DNA of 64,000 bases from Tahibacter harae (GCF_024437735.1 NZ_JANFQO010000009.1:157713-221712); one strand, 5' to 3'. Counted from the first letter of the stretch, positions 26,105 to 35,523 are shown. Notes: generated from the sequence alone by a model not told the origin. Numbers and translations: made by a program.

Positions 26105-29101
26105 TCAGCGCCAATCTCCGCTGGCTACGAAGCCGGCCCAATAGAACGGATGCACCGACTCTCCGCGCTGCCGGCGTGCGTCCAGCACGGCCAGGTCCGC
26201 CGCCGCGACGGCGTCTACGGTGTCGCTTTTTTTTTCCAGCCGCGAGCGGTACAGCGCCTCCATCCATGCCGACGTGGCCGCATCGTCCACCGGCCACAGG
26301 CTCATCACCACGGTGCGTGCGCCGGCCAGGCGGAATGCGCGGCGCAGGCCGAACACGCCTTCGTCGTCCAGCCGCGCGCCCAGCCCGGTATCGCAGGCCG
26401 ACAGCACCACCCAGCCGACGCCGTCCAGCGCCAGCGTGCTCACATCGGCGCCGAGCAGCAGGCCGTTGCTCCCGCCCTCGCCGCTGAGCACCAGTCCCGC
26501 TTCGCGCGCCAGCGCGGCGCGCGCGCTGGCCGCCGCGCCGGCATCGTCGCGCCGCAGGCCCACGCCGCGGCGAACCGCGGCGGCCTGTTGCGCGCAGCTC
26601 GCGCCGATTTCAAAAGCATGCGTGGCAAAGTGGATGATTCCCGCCTGCGGCGCACTGCGGCGCAGCGCGGCCACGGTGGCGGCACTGCCCTTGAGCGCGG
26701 TGACTTCAGCGCGGCCGGCGGCGCGGGAGACCTCGGCCAGCGTGTCGATCTCGCGCTCTGCGCCGGGCAGGGCGGCGAAGGCTTCGTCGAGTTCGGGACA
26801 GCTGCCGCGCAGCCGGCCCAGGTCGCTCTTGTCGGCGCGGGCCAGTTCCGGCACCCCCAGCAGCAGAAGGTGGCGGCGTTCGCCCGCCGGCGCGGCGGCG
26901 GCGAGATCGTGCTCGGTCTCCAGCAGATGCGTGCGCAGGCCGCGTTCGATCAGAAAGCCCTCGCCATCGGGCAGCGCGGCGAAATTGAGCCGGTGCACGC
27001 CGGCTTCGGCGATCACGAACAGACGGCCGCCCGGATTCTTCAGCTTCAGCGCGTCGAACAGCTCGCGGCGCACGGCCTGGCCGGCTGCGCGCAGTTCGTC
27101 CTCGCGCCCGGGTTCGCGCATCAGCCGGTACCAGCGTTCGGCGCGGGCGTCCTGGGCGGCCTGTTCGCCCAGGTCGAGCAGGCGCGGCAGCGCGCCGGCT
27201 TCGGCGACGAAGGCGTACAGGTGCGGCGCCTTCGCGCCCGCGCCGGTCGCATACGCCACCAGGCCGGCCTGCGCCGGCAGCGACTGCAGCAGTTCCGCCA
27301 GCGGACGGCGCTTGAGCGGCAGCAGCGGCGTGGCCGCGCCCAGTGCTTCGACCGCAGCATCGAGTTCGCGCCGCAGGCCGGCCAGGGTGGCCGCATCGGC
27401 GCCGCCGCGCAGTGCATCGGCATACGACAAGGCAGCCTTGGACCACTGTTCCCAGCGCTGCTTTTCCTCGCCCTGCAGGCCCTGGCGCGCCGCCTCCAGG
27501 CGCTGTCCGGCCAGGCGCGTGGCCAGGCCGCGCGCCGCGGCGATCTCGTTCCAGGCTGCGCTGACCTGCTGCGCATCGCCGCCGCCGGCGGCCAGGGCCA
27601 GCAGGCGTTCGCTGCAGCGGCCCAGGCCGCGTTTGAATTCCAGTGCCTGGGTTTCACCGAGCACCGGCGCCACCGCGCCGACCAGGCGGCTGCGCCGCTG
27701 TTCCACCAGCAGCGCATTGGCGAAGGCGCCCGCCTTGTCGCCGCTCTGCGCCAGCGCATCGGCCAGGTCGCAGCGCCAGCTCAGGAGCTGCGGATGTTCG
27801 GTGCCGATAGCCGCTTCCTGCTGCGCCAGCGCGCCCTTGAGCAGGGCCGCTGCCTGGACCGCGTCGCCGCGGCGCAGGCTGATGCGGGCCAGGCCGCGCA
27901 GGGCCGGCGCGCCCTCGGGATGCTGCGGGCCGAGCTGGGTGGCGACGATGGCCAGCACGCGGCGGAACCGGTTCTCCGCCTCGTCCGGCAGATTGCGCTC
28001 CAGTGCGATCTCGCCGGCCACGGTCAGCGGCGGCACCACGCGCAGGCTGTCGCCGCCGAACATTTTTTCCAATTGTTCCAGATTCTGCACCAGTGCCGTC
28101 TCGGCCTCGGCATAGCGCTGCATCTCGTAGGCCAGCGAACCGAGATTGCCGAGTATGGCGGCGTAGCTGCCCGAAGCGACCAGGCCCGGATCGGTGGCCG
28201 CGCGCGCGGCGGATTCCTGGTACAGCTGCAGCGCCTGCTCGCGGTCGCCGAGCTGGCGCTCGGCCTCGCCCAGATGGCCCAGCACCATGGCCAGGTCCCG
28301 CGGCGAGGCATCGGGCAGGCGGCGCAGGCGTTCCAGTTCGGGCCGCATCAGCTCGCGCACCGCGGCGAAGTCGCCGCGCGAGATCAGGCTTTCGCTGAGC
28401 GCGCCGACCAGGCGGCGGCGGAAGGCGTTGTTGGGCACACCCAACTGATCGGCTTCGGCTATGCCCTGGCGCGCGGTGGCGATGGCGGTCTCGTAGTGCC
28501 CCAGGCGATCTTCGAACAGACTGTAGAAATACAGTGCGCGCAGACGCCGCACCCGTTCCAGCATGCTGCGCGGCGCGGGCAGCAGCTTGACTGCCTCGTC
28601 GGCGAGCTGGCTGCCCTCGGCATAACCGCCCTGCATGCCGCGCAGCTGCGCCGCCACGGCCAGCACATAGACCTGTTCCACCGTCGCGATGCGGCCTTTG
28701 CCTTCGCGCAGCAACTGCAGCGCCTCGGCGACGGCGGCATTGGCGCCTTCCACGTCGCGTTTCTGCCAGGCCTGCTGCGCGCGCCACATGGCCAGCGTGG
28801 CCAGCGAACGCGCCTGGGGGCCGTCGACGGCGCGGCGCTTCCGGTCGAGTTCATCGCGCCAGGGCGTCCATTCGGCTTCGCTGAAATCCGGCGGGCTTTC
28901 CAGCGCCAGGTTGAACAGCAGTGCCACGACGGCATCGTGTTCCTTCGCATCGGCCAGCGCGGGCAGGCCTACCGCCTTGGCTTCGGCATAGGCTTCGCGC
29001 GGAATCAGGCTGTCCAGGCGTTCGGTGACGGAGGCCGCCTGCGACAGCGGCGCGAACAGAACCAGGAGCAACAGCAGCAGCGATAGCGGACGGCGCGGCA
29101 T
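26105..29101 (-). CDS. exported TPR-CHAT caspase-like protein
   Basis: A 998-residue protein with a Sec-type signal (PLSLLLLLLVLFAPLSQA), a long helical region of TPR-like repeats (about 60-520), and a C-terminal CHAT domain (about 640-998). The caspase-type dyad is H828 in HFATHAF and C903 in LSACDTGLG, both intact, so proteolytic activity is plausible. The signal peptide would place it outside the inner membrane, unlike cytoplasmic CHAT effectors such as the type III-E CRISPR partner. It lies 90 bases downstream of the Ser/Thr kinase gene and behind an ECF sigma gene. Near its 3' end the coding strand has nine A in a row (26227-26235), a possible slippage site. Substrate unknown. Confidence 0.88.
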   Translation of the reverse strand: MPRRPLSLLLLLLVLFAPLSQAASVTERLDSLIPREAYAEAKAVGLPALADAKEHDAVVALLFNLALESPPDFSEAEWTPWRDELDRKRRAVDGPQARSLATLAMWRAQQAWQKRDVEGANAAVAEALQLLREGKGRIATVEQVYVLAVAAQLRGMQGGYAEGSQLADEAVKLLPAPRSMLERVRRLRALYFYSLFEDRLGHYETAIATARQGIAEADQLGVPNNAFRRRLVGALSESLISRGDFAAVRELMRPELERLRRLPDASPRDLAMVLGHLGEAERQLGDREQALQLYQESAARAATDPGLVASGSYAAILGNLGSLAYEMQRYAEAETALVQNLEQLEKMFGGDSLRVVPPLTVAGEIALERNLPDEAENRFRRVLAIVATQLGPQHPEGAPALRGLARISLRRGDAVQAAALLKGALAQQEAAIGTEHPQLLSWRCDLADALAQSGDKAGAFANALLVEQRRSRLVGAVAPVLGETQALEFKRGLGRCSERLLALAAGGGDAQQVSAAWNEIAAARGLATRLAGQRLEAARQGLQGEEKQRWEQWSKAALSYADALRGGADAATLAGLRRELDAAVEALGAATPLLPLKRRPLAELLQSLPAQAGLVAYATGAGAKAPHLYAFVAEAGALPRLLDLGEQAAQDARAERWYRLMREPGREDELRAAGQAVRRELFDALKLKNPGGRLFVIAEAGVHRLNFAALPDGEGFLIERGLRTHLLETEHDLAAAAPAGERRHLLLLGVPELARADKSDLGRLRGSCPELDEAFAALPGAEREIDTLAEVSRAAGRAEVTALKGSAATVAALRRSAPQAGIIHFATHAFEIGASCAQQAAAVRRGVGLRRDDAGAAASARAALAREAGLVLSGEGGSNGLLLGADVSTLALDGVGWVVLSACDTGLGARLDDEGVFGLRRAFRLAGARTVVMSLWPVDDAATSAWMEALYRSRLEKKSDTVDAVAAADLAVLDARRQRGESVHPFYWAGFVASGDWR

Positions 29102-29191
29102 CAGTAATCCTCGGGCGGGCGGCAGGCCGCGGCGGCAGCGCAGGATTGCGTGCCGTCGCCGGAAGCCGTGTTTCCCCGGGGGAATCTTCGC

Positions 29192-30805
29192 CTAACGCGG
29201 CGCGTGCGGAAACACGAAGCGCTCACAACGCAGCGCCGCCTCCGCCTTGTCGCAGCCCAGCCGCTGCAGCAACGCGGCCAGGCTGACGCCTTCGCCCGGC
29301 ACCGGCGCGGTGGCCGGGGCCAGCCGGCCCACGCCGCGGGCGACCAGGGCATTGTCGGGACTGACCACGTGCCGCCACTGGGCGATGCTGTCCTCGACCT
29401 GGCTCAGGCGTTTCGGTGAACTGATGACGACGAAGGTTTCGCGCTCGGCTTCGCTGTCCACCTGCCAGCTCAGCCCCGTGATGCCATCGTGACCGGGCAG
29501 CTGCCAGCGCGTGCCGGGCGTGAGCGGATTGCCCGGCGCCACGCCGGGCAGCGGATACAGCACGGTGGGCTCGGGCGAGCCGTCATCGTTGAACACGTAG
29601 ATCCAGGTCGGCTGGGCCGCGGCGATCTCCAGCCGCAGCTTGTCGCCCAGGGCGATGGGCATGCCGTCCTGCAGCGGTTCGCGCGTGCCGGCGCCGTCGC
29701 GGTAGAAGCGGCTCTCCAGCTTGAACTCCTGCACCGGCCGCAGCTGCCACAGCAGCGCGGCCGCGCCGACCAACAGCACCGCCGCCAGCCCGGCCCAGTG
29801 CAGCGCCTGCATGCGCCAGGGCCGTATCGAGGCTTCCAGCGCCGCCAGCAGCACCAGCACGCCGGCGTGGCGCCGCGCCGGATTCGGCGCCAGCGCGCGC
29901 TCCACCGCGCGGGTGAGGCTGCGCGGCAAGTCCGGCCGCAGGTCGCGCAGCGGCACGCGCGCCTCGGCGAGCTGCTGCACACGCAGCTGGTCGAGATCGT
30001 CGGCTGTATAGGGATAGCGCCGCGTGAGCAGGCGGTACAGCAGCACGCCCAGCGCGAACTGGTCGGATGCCGGCCCCGGGTTGTCGCCGGCCAGCACTTC
30101 CGGCGCGAGGTACTGGCGCGTGCCGGATACCGCGTCGAACAGGCCGTCGCGCTCGAATTCGCGCGCGGCGCCGAAATCCGCCAGCACGATGCGCCCGCTC
30201 ACGTCGCGCAGCACGTTCTCCGCCTTGACGTCGCCGTGGGCCATGCCCAGGCGGTGCACGGCGCTGAGGCCGCGGCAAAGTTCTATGCCGACCTGCACCA
30301 CGTCGGCGGCGCTGAATTCGCCCTCGCTTTCCAGCACTTCCGCCAGGCTGCGGCCGCGCACCAGTTCGGTCCACAGGCCGACACGGCCGTCCTGGGCGGC
30401 GGCGCCGTAGACGCTGACGATATTCGGATGCCGCAGCTTGGCCAGGCGCCGGCCTTCGGCCAGGAACTGGTGCGACAGCGCATCGGAATCGCTGCGCCGC
30501 AGCTTGAGCGCGACTTCCTGGTCGAGCATGGGATCGTAGGCGCGCCAGACTTCGCCCTGGGCGCCTTCGCCGAGTTTCTCCAGCACATCCAGGCCGGCGA
30601 AACGGAATTGCACGCGGCTGGCGCTGGAACGCTCCGGCCGTATCTGCAGACCGCGGAACACCTGGGCCAGCTGCGACAACTCGCGCAGACCGTCGCCGGC
30701 ATCGGCGTCGTCGCCGTCCAGCCGCGCCAGCAGGCGCCAGTCCAATGCCGCGTCGTCGGCAATGCCGGCGGCGATCCGCTCCAGATCCTGCTTGTCGCCT
30801 GCCAT
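29192..30805 (-). CDS. transmembrane Ser/Thr protein kinase with DUF4384-like C-terminal domain
   Basis: A 537-residue protein. The Hanks-type kinase domain (about 70-320) has the P-loop LGEGAQGEVW, ATP lysine K101 in VALKL, catalytic loop HGDVKAEN (D192), DFG at 210-212 and APE (LAPEV). The loop is HGD, not HRD, so it is a non-RD kinase, which usually needs no activation-loop phosphate. A single TM helix lies at about 334-353, and the outer part (about 355-537) resembles DUF4384 (PTWIYVFNDDGSPEPTVLYP). The start at 30805 has AGGGGG six bases upstream; an ATG at 30865 has none. Its place after an ECF sigma gene matches the sigma/kinase pairs of group ECF43, in which the kinase activates the sigma factor. 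Confidence 0.88.
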   Translation of the reverse strand: MAGDKQDLERIAAGIADDAALDWRLLARLDGDDADAGDGLRELSQLAQVFRGLQIRPERSSASRVQFRFAGLDVLEKLGEGAQGEVWRAYDPMLDQEVALKLRRSDSDALSHQFLAEGRRLAKLRHPNIVSVYGAAAQDGRVGLWTELVRGRSLAEVLESEGEFSAADVVQVGIELCRGLSAVHRLGMAHGDVKAENVLRDVSGRIVLADFGAAREFERDGLFDAVSGTRQYLAPEVLAGDNPGPASDQFALGVLLYRLLTRRYPYTADDLDQLRVQQLAEARVPLRDLRPDLPRSLTRAVERALAPNPARRHAGVLVLLAALEASIRPWRMQALHWAGLAAVLLVGAAALLWQLRPVQEFKLESRFYRDGAGTREPLQDGMPIALGDKLRLEIAAAQPTWIYVFNDDGSPEPTVLYPLPGVAPGNPLTPGTRWQLPGHDGITGLSWQVDSEAERETFVVISSPKRLSQVEDSIAQWRHVVSPDNALVARGVGRLAPATAPVPGEGVSLAALLQRLGCDKAEAALRCERFVFPHAPR

Positions 30806-30888
30806 CAACACCCCCTGCCCGTGCTGTGCGGGCGTCCCACCTTCTAACGCTGGCGGGCGGTTCATCAGAACATGTCGGGGCGGAAAAG

Positions 30889-30904
30889 TGTTACGTACGT
30901 CACG
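30889..30904. promoter_or_regulatory. imperfect CRP/Clp-like palindrome between sigma factor and kinase genes
   Basis: TGTTA-CGTACG-TCACG matches eight of ten positions of the CRP consensus and is centred on the palindrome ACGTACGT. It lies 84 bases before the kinase start at 30805, inside the 174-base gap after the sigma gene. This could be an internal promoter control site. Confidence 0.35.
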
Positions 30905-30979
30905 CAAAACGCGCGAAGCAGGTCGCGGGCGGACGCGGCGGCGCGGCATGGAACGGCGCCGCCGTCGGCGTGCGGCCGC

Positions 30980-31612
30980 TCAGGCCTGGTGCGGCTTCAG
31001 CGCCGTGGCCAGCTGGACCAGGGCGCGGGCGACCATGACGCGCACCGCGTCGGGCGTGCTGCCGACCTCGGTGGCGATTTCGGGATAGCTCATGCCGAAT
31101 TCCAGCCGCATCACGATCAGGCCCTGCTGGCGCTTGGGCAGGCTGGCCAGGGCCGATTCGTAGGCACGCAGGCGTTCGTGGCCGACCAGCTGCTCCACCG
31201 GCGAGGGCAGGTCGGTATCCGGCATCTCGGTGTCGATCTCGGCCGACTCGGGCCGGCGCATCAGGCGGCGCACTTCGTCGCGCACCTGGTTGAGCAGGAT
31301 CTGGCGCAGGTAGGCGAGGAAGCTGCCCGGGCCTTCGCTTTCAAAATGGTCGATCTGGCGCAGGGCGCGCATCAGGGCGAGCTGGACCAGGTCCTCGGTC
31401 TCGTGCAGGTCGCGCGCGGCGCGCGGCAGGCGGCCGTGGGCCCACTGCCGCAGCAGCGGCAGGAAGCGGCGTACCAGGGCATCGCGGGCGACGTTTTCGC
31501 CGGAGCGCACGCGGCGGATCAGTACCTCGGTCGGTTCGCTGCCCGTTGCCGCCGGCCTCTCGCCATTGCGGCGGCCGAACGGAAGAACCTGTGCAAGACT
31601 GGAAGCGGACAT
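30980..31612 (-). CDS. ECF-type RNA polymerase sigma factor (kinase-linked, ECF43-like)
   Basis: A 210-residue sigma factor with region 2 (about 30-110, core HETEDLVQLALMRALRQIDHF) and region 4 (about 145-205, LPKRQQGLIVMRLEFGMSYPEIATEVGST with the helix-turn-helix). No anti-sigma factor gene is adjacent; instead a transmembrane Ser/Thr kinase gene follows. In Vibrio and Xanthomonas, ECF43 sigma factors are activated when the partner kinase phosphorylates a threonine in region 2.2. Thr72 in HETEDLVQ lies in that region and is the obvious candidate. The start ATG at 31612 has GAGGG upstream. Assignment to ECF43 rests on context and sequence impression. Confidence 0.82.
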   Translation of the reverse strand: MSASSLAQVLPFGRRNGERPAATGSEPTEVLIRRVRSGENVARDALVRRFLPLLRQWAHGRLPRAARDLHETEDLVQLALMRALRQIDHFESEGPGSFLAYLRQILLNQVRDEVRRLMRRPESAEIDTEMPDTDLPSPVEQLVGHERLRAYESALASLPKRQQGLIVMRLEFGMSYPEIATEVGSTPDAVRVMVARALVQLATALKPHQA

Positions 31613-31695
31613 CGCACCCTCACCCGTAGTTAGCCCCGATTTGTACAATGCCACACGCCTTCCGGCGCCGACCAATGAAAGCTGTATATCCGCCG

Positions 31696-31710
31696 ATAAC
31701 CTGAAGTTAT
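31696..31710. promoter_or_regulatory. T-N11-A inverted repeat, probable LysR-type operator
   Basis: ATAAC-CTGAA-GTTAT is a perfect 5-bp inverted repeat with five-base spacer, the classical LysR box geometry. It lies 35 bases before the lysR start and 84 bases before the divergent sigma gene, so the regulator may control itself and possibly the sigma-kinase-CHAT operon. Confidence 0.55.
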
Positions 31711-31745
31711 AGTGTGCGCAAGTTCATGCGTGGACTGCCAATCGG

Positions 31746-32702
31746 ATGCGCCTTCCCCTTTCCTCACCGCTGCTGGAATCCTTCCTGGTCCTCGCGCGCG
31801 AGCTGAACTTTTCGCGCGCCGCCGACCTGCTCCATATCACCCAGCCGGCGCTGACCAAGCGCATACAGAACCTCGAATCCCTGCTCGGCCAGTCCCTGCT
31901 GATCCGCCAGTACGGCGCGCTGGAACTGACCGAGAGCGGTCGCATCCTGCAGCGCTACGGCGCCGCGCTGGAACACCAGGAAACCGAGCTGCTCGCCAGC
32001 CTGGTCGGCGAGCGCACCGGCCAGATCGCCGGCTTTTTCCGCATCGTCACCTTCTCCTCGGCGCTGCGCCCCATCGTGCTGCCGGCGCTGGGCCATCTGC
32101 TGCGGGCCAATCCCAAGATGTCCTGCCATGCGTTCAAGGCCGAAGTCGAGGTGCTGCACGAAATGCTGATCGACGGCAAGGTCGACTTCTGCATCAGCCT
32201 GTCCGAATGCGAGCGCGCCGGCATAGAGAACGTGCAGATCGGCATTGAGCGCGACGTGCTGATCGAATCCTCGCGCTACAGCGAGCGCGGTTCCTGCTAC
32301 ATCGACCACGATCCGCGCGACAACTTCACCGAGAAGTTCTTCCTCAGCCAGACCGGCTCCACCGTGCCGCGCATGGAGCGCGCCTACTTCGACGATATCT
32401 ACGGCCTGATCGACGCCGTCTCCGAAGGCGTGGGCCGCGCCGTGGTGCCGGTGCATCTGCTGCGCCCGGACATGGATGTGCGCGTAGTGCCCGGCTTCCG
32501 CCCGTTCGAGGTGCCGGTATTCCTGCACTATCACCACCAGCCCTATTACACACGGCTGCAGCAGGCGGTGATTGAGACCCTGCTGCTGCACTGCCCGCCG
32601 TTGCTGCGCACCGACCGTATCGGCGTGCCGGCCGGCGGCGCGGTGGCCGACGATGCGCTGATGGCGGCGCAGTCGCGCCAGCGCCAGCGCGCGCAGCAGT
32701 AA
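31746..32702 (+). CDS. LysR family transcriptional regulator
   Basis: A 318-residue regulator with an N-terminal winged helix-turn-helix (residues 5-65: FLVLARELNFSRAADLLHITQPALTKRIQNLE) and a LysR substrate-binding fold (about 95-290). The ligand is not predictable. It is divergent from the ECF sigma gene and 52 bases ahead of the penicillin acylase-family gene on the same strand, so either could be a target. The inverted repeat at 31696-31710 fits an autoregulatory site. The ribosome binding site is weak, which is common for LysR genes. Confidence 0.88.
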   Translation: MRLPLSSPLLESFLVLARELNFSRAADLLHITQPALTKRIQNLESLLGQSLLIRQYGALELTESGRILQRYGAALEHQETELLASLVGERTGQIAGFFRIVTFSSALRPIVLPALGHLLRANPKMSCHAFKAEVEVLHEMLIDGKVDFCISLSECERAGIENVQIGIERDVLIESSRYSERGSCYIDHDPRDNFTEKFFLSQTGSTVPRMERAYFDDIYGLIDAVSEGVGRAVVPVHLLRPDMDVRVVPGFRPFEVPVFLHYHHQPYYTRLQQAVIETLLLHCPPLLRTDRIGVPAGGAVADDALMAAQSRQRQRAQQ

Positions 32703-32754
32703 ATTTCCTGGCTCAGGCTTTTCCCCTGCCCGCTAACCGTTTCCGGGATCCTCC

Positions 32755-35142
32755 ATGCGAATCCTGCGCCGTCTGCTGAAATACACGCTAGTCCTGCTGG
32801 TCGCCGCGCTCGGCGCCGCCGCCGCATTGCTTTGGGGCAGCCTTGCCCGCCTCGACGGCGAGCGCGCCGCGGCGGTGCAGCAGCCGGTGCGGATCGAGCG
32901 CGATGCCCTGGGCACGGCGACCCTCAGCGCGCACAGCCGGCGCGACCTCACCTTCGCTCTCGGCTACGTGCACGGCCAGGAGCGCTTCTTCCAGATGGAC
33001 CTGCTGCGCCGCTCGGCCGCGGGCGAGCTGGCCGAACTGGTCGGCGCCGCAGCGCTGCCGCTGGACCGGCGCCACCGCGTACACCGCTTCCGCAGCCGCG
33101 CCCACACCGCGCTGGCCGGGCTCGCGCCGGAGCAGCGCGAACAGATGGCGCTCTACGCCCAGGGCGTCAACGCCGGGCTGGACGATCTGCGCGTGCGGCC
33201 CTGGGAATACCTGCTGCTCGGCGCCGCGCCGGCGCCCTGGCAGGCCGAGGATTCAGCCCTGGTGATGTTCGCCATGTTCTTCGACCTCAACGGCGACGGC
33301 GCCAACAAGCGCGAACTCAACCTGGCCCGGCTCAAGGCCGCCGTGCCCGAGGCGCTGTACCGCTTCCTGGTGCAGCCCGGCTCGCGCTGGGACGCACCGC
33401 TGCGCGGCGAGGCCCTGGCCGCCGCGCCGCTGCCCACGGCGCAGGAATTCGACCTGCGCCAGGGCCGCGGCAGCGGCGGCGGCGACGGCCGGCAATACGC
33501 GCTGCTGCCGCCGGAGCAGGATCCCCTGCCCGGCAGCAACAACTTCGCCGTCGCCGGCGCGCTCACCGCCGATGGCGCCGCACTGGTCGCCGACGACATG
33601 CACCTGACCCTGCGCGTGCCCAACATCTGGTACCGCGCCCGCCTGCGCTATCCGGATCCGCGCGACGCCAGCCGTGAGGTCGATCTCAACGGCGTCACCC
33701 TGCCCGGCACGCCGGCCTTCCTGGCCGGCTCCAACGGCCATATCGCCTGGGGCTATACCAATTCCTACGGCGACTGGCTGGACTGGGTGCGCGTGCAGCG
33801 CGATCCGCAGGACCCGGCGCGCTACCGCACGCCGCAGGGCTGGGAACCGCTGCAGCGGCATGTGGAAACCCTGCGCGTCAAAGGCGGCGCCGACGAAACC
33901 CTGACGGTGGAGGAAACCCGCTGGGGGCCGCTGCTGGCCAGCGATACCGACGGTACGCCGCTGGCCCTGGCCTGGACCGCGCACCAGCCGCGCGCAGTAA
34001 ATCTGAACTTGTTGCAACTGGAAACCGTGCACAGTGCAGCAGAGGCACTGGCCCTGGCGCCGCGCATGGGCATGCCGGTGCAGAACTTCGTCGTCGGCGA
34101 CAGCGCCGGACACATAGGCTGGACCCTGACCGGTAACGCCCTGCCCCGGCGCGAAGGCTACGACCCCAGCCTGCCGGCCGACTGGAGCGAGCCCGGCCGC
34201 GGCTGGAATGGCTGGACCGAGGCGGAGGATTTCCCGCAGATCCTCGATCCGCCCCAGGCGCGCCTGTGGACGGCGAATGCGCGCGTGGCCGATGCACCCT
34301 GGCTGGCCCTGGTCGGCGACGGCGGCTACGACCTCGGCGCGCGCCAGCAGCAGATCCGCGATGGCCTGCTCGCGCACGAACGCTTCACCCCGGCCGACCT
34401 GCTCGCCATCCAGCTCGACGACCGCGCCCTGTTCCTCGCGCCCTGGCATGAACTGCTCAGCGCCACCCTGGCGCCGAACAGCGAGCCCGAACTGGCCGAG
34501 TTCAAGCGCCTCAGCGCGAGCTGGAGCGGCCGCGCGAGCGTGGAAGCCGTGGACTACCTGCTGGTGCGCGAATTCCGCCGCCGCGTGATCGCCGCGGCGC
34601 TGGCGCCGTTTGAAGCCGCGGTCAAGTCACGTTTCGCGGATTTTGAACTGCCTTCGGCGCAGACCTACGAGGCGCCGGTCTGGGCCCTGCTGCAGGCGCG
34701 TCCGCCGCACCTGCTGGATCCGCGCCACGGCGACTGGAACGCACTGCTGCTCAGCGCTGCGCGCGATGCGGCCAAGGACCTGGCCACAGCCGGTCCGCTG
34801 GCCCAGGCCAGCTGGGGCCGGCGCAACCAGGCGCGCATCCGCCATCCGCTGTCGCGCGCGCTGCCGGATTTCCTCGCCGGATACCTCGACATGCCGGCCC
34901 AGGCGCTGCCCGGCGACTCGTTCATGCCGCGGGTGCAGGGGCCGGATTTCGGCGCCTCCGAGCGCTTTGCCATCGCTCCGGGCCGCGAGGCCGCGAGTTT
35001 CCTGATGATGCCCGGCGGGCAGAGCGGGCATCCGCTGTCGCCGTTCCATGGTGCGGGGCACGAGGACTGGGTACGGGGACGGCCTACGCCGTTGTTGCCG
35101 GGGGCTGCGGTTCACGAGTTGAGGCTGGTGAAGCGGGAATAG
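32755..35142 (+). CDS. penicillin acylase family N-terminal-nucleophile amidase
   Basis: Hydrolyses amides such as penicillin G side chains or acyl-homoserine lactones in characterised relatives. The 795-residue precursor has an N-terminal hydrophobic anchor or signal (about 8-28), an alpha chain with GYVHGQERFFQMDLLRR, and the beta chain beginning at Ser261 in LPGSNNFAV; Ser261 would become the N-terminal nucleophile after self-cleavage. AGSNGHIAWGYTNSYGDW is the other family hallmark. It lies 52 bases downstream of the LysR gene, probably as its target. Quorum quenching is possible but cannot be told from sequence alone. Confidence 0.88.
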   Translation: MRILRRLLKYTLVLLVAALGAAAALLWGSLARLDGERAAAVQQPVRIERDALGTATLSAHSRRDLTFALGYVHGQERFFQMDLLRRSAAGELAELVGAAALPLDRRHRVHRFRSRAHTALAGLAPEQREQMALYAQGVNAGLDDLRVRPWEYLLLGAAPAPWQAEDSALVMFAMFFDLNGDGANKRELNLARLKAAVPEALYRFLVQPGSRWDAPLRGEALAAAPLPTAQEFDLRQGRGSGGGDGRQYALLPPEQDPLPGSNNFAVAGALTADGAALVADDMHLTLRVPNIWYRARLRYPDPRDASREVDLNGVTLPGTPAFLAGSNGHIAWGYTNSYGDWLDWVRVQRDPQDPARYRTPQGWEPLQRHVETLRVKGGADETLTVEETRWGPLLASDTDGTPLALAWTAHQPRAVNLNLLQLETVHSAAEALALAPRMGMPVQNFVVGDSAGHIGWTLTGNALPRREGYDPSLPADWSEPGRGWNGWTEAEDFPQILDPPQARLWTANARVADAPWLALVGDGGYDLGARQQQIRDGLLAHERFTPADLLAIQLDDRALFLAPWHELLSATLAPNSEPELAEFKRLSASWSGRASVEAVDYLLVREFRRRVIAAALAPFEAAVKSRFADFELPSAQTYEAPVWALLQARPPHLLDPRHGDWNALLLSAARDAAKDLATAGPLAQASWGRRNQARIRHPLSRALPDFLAGYLDMPAQALPGDSFMPRVQGPDFGASERFAIAPGREAASFLMMPGGQSGHPLSPFHGAGHEDWVRGRPTPLLPGAAVHELRLVKRE

Positions 35143-35523
35143 GGGTGTTGAAATATTCCGCACGAATGCAAACGTAGAGGGCAACTACGGCATCGCCCCT
35201 CGCCCCGGCCCCAAGCGCTTTCTGTATGCGCCGGGAAGTTGGACGAGAGCGGCACTTTAGCCGGTCAGGCGTTTTGGCTTTTGTGCTGATCTTCGGGGAT
35301 TGACGATTTCACCGGAAATCCAACGGAGAGGCGCGTTGATCGTTGCCCCCTCACCCCAGCCCTCTCCCCCGAGCAAGCTCGGGAGAGAGGGAGCTTCCCG
35401 CTGTTTCTTGGCGGAAGCCGGTAAATTCATTTGGCGGGAATCTCGGATTCCGCCGCACATGCCCCGCGATTCCCGATTCCCGACTCCTGATTCTCGAATC
35501 CCGGATCTCGAATCCCGCCCCGC
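35143..35523. other. convergent intergenic region carrying composite repeat copy 2
   Basis: 381 bases between convergent genes (acylase and a secreted protein gene). Positions 35313-35520 are the inverted composite repeat described separately. Positions 35143-35312 show no gene, terminator or other repeat that I can recognise. Confidence 0.7.
35313..35520. repeat. composite intergenic repeat, copy 2 (inverted; hairpin 35360-35391, heptamer remnants 35468-35518)
   Basis: Reverse-complement counterpart of 25508-25748. It has, in order, GGAAATCC, GCGCGTTGATCGTTGCCCCC, the hairpin with 15-bp arms and AA loop (one mismatch), AGCTTCCCGCT, CTCGGATTCCGCCGCACA, then degenerate (C)GATTCCC heptamers. 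Shared order and long identical blocks show common descent. Confidence 0.85.

Noticed and set aside
32755..35142. Acyl-homoserine-lactone acylase (quorum quenching)
   Set aside because: The nucleophile and fold are family-wide; nothing visible separates lactone acylases from other penicillin acylase-type amidases.
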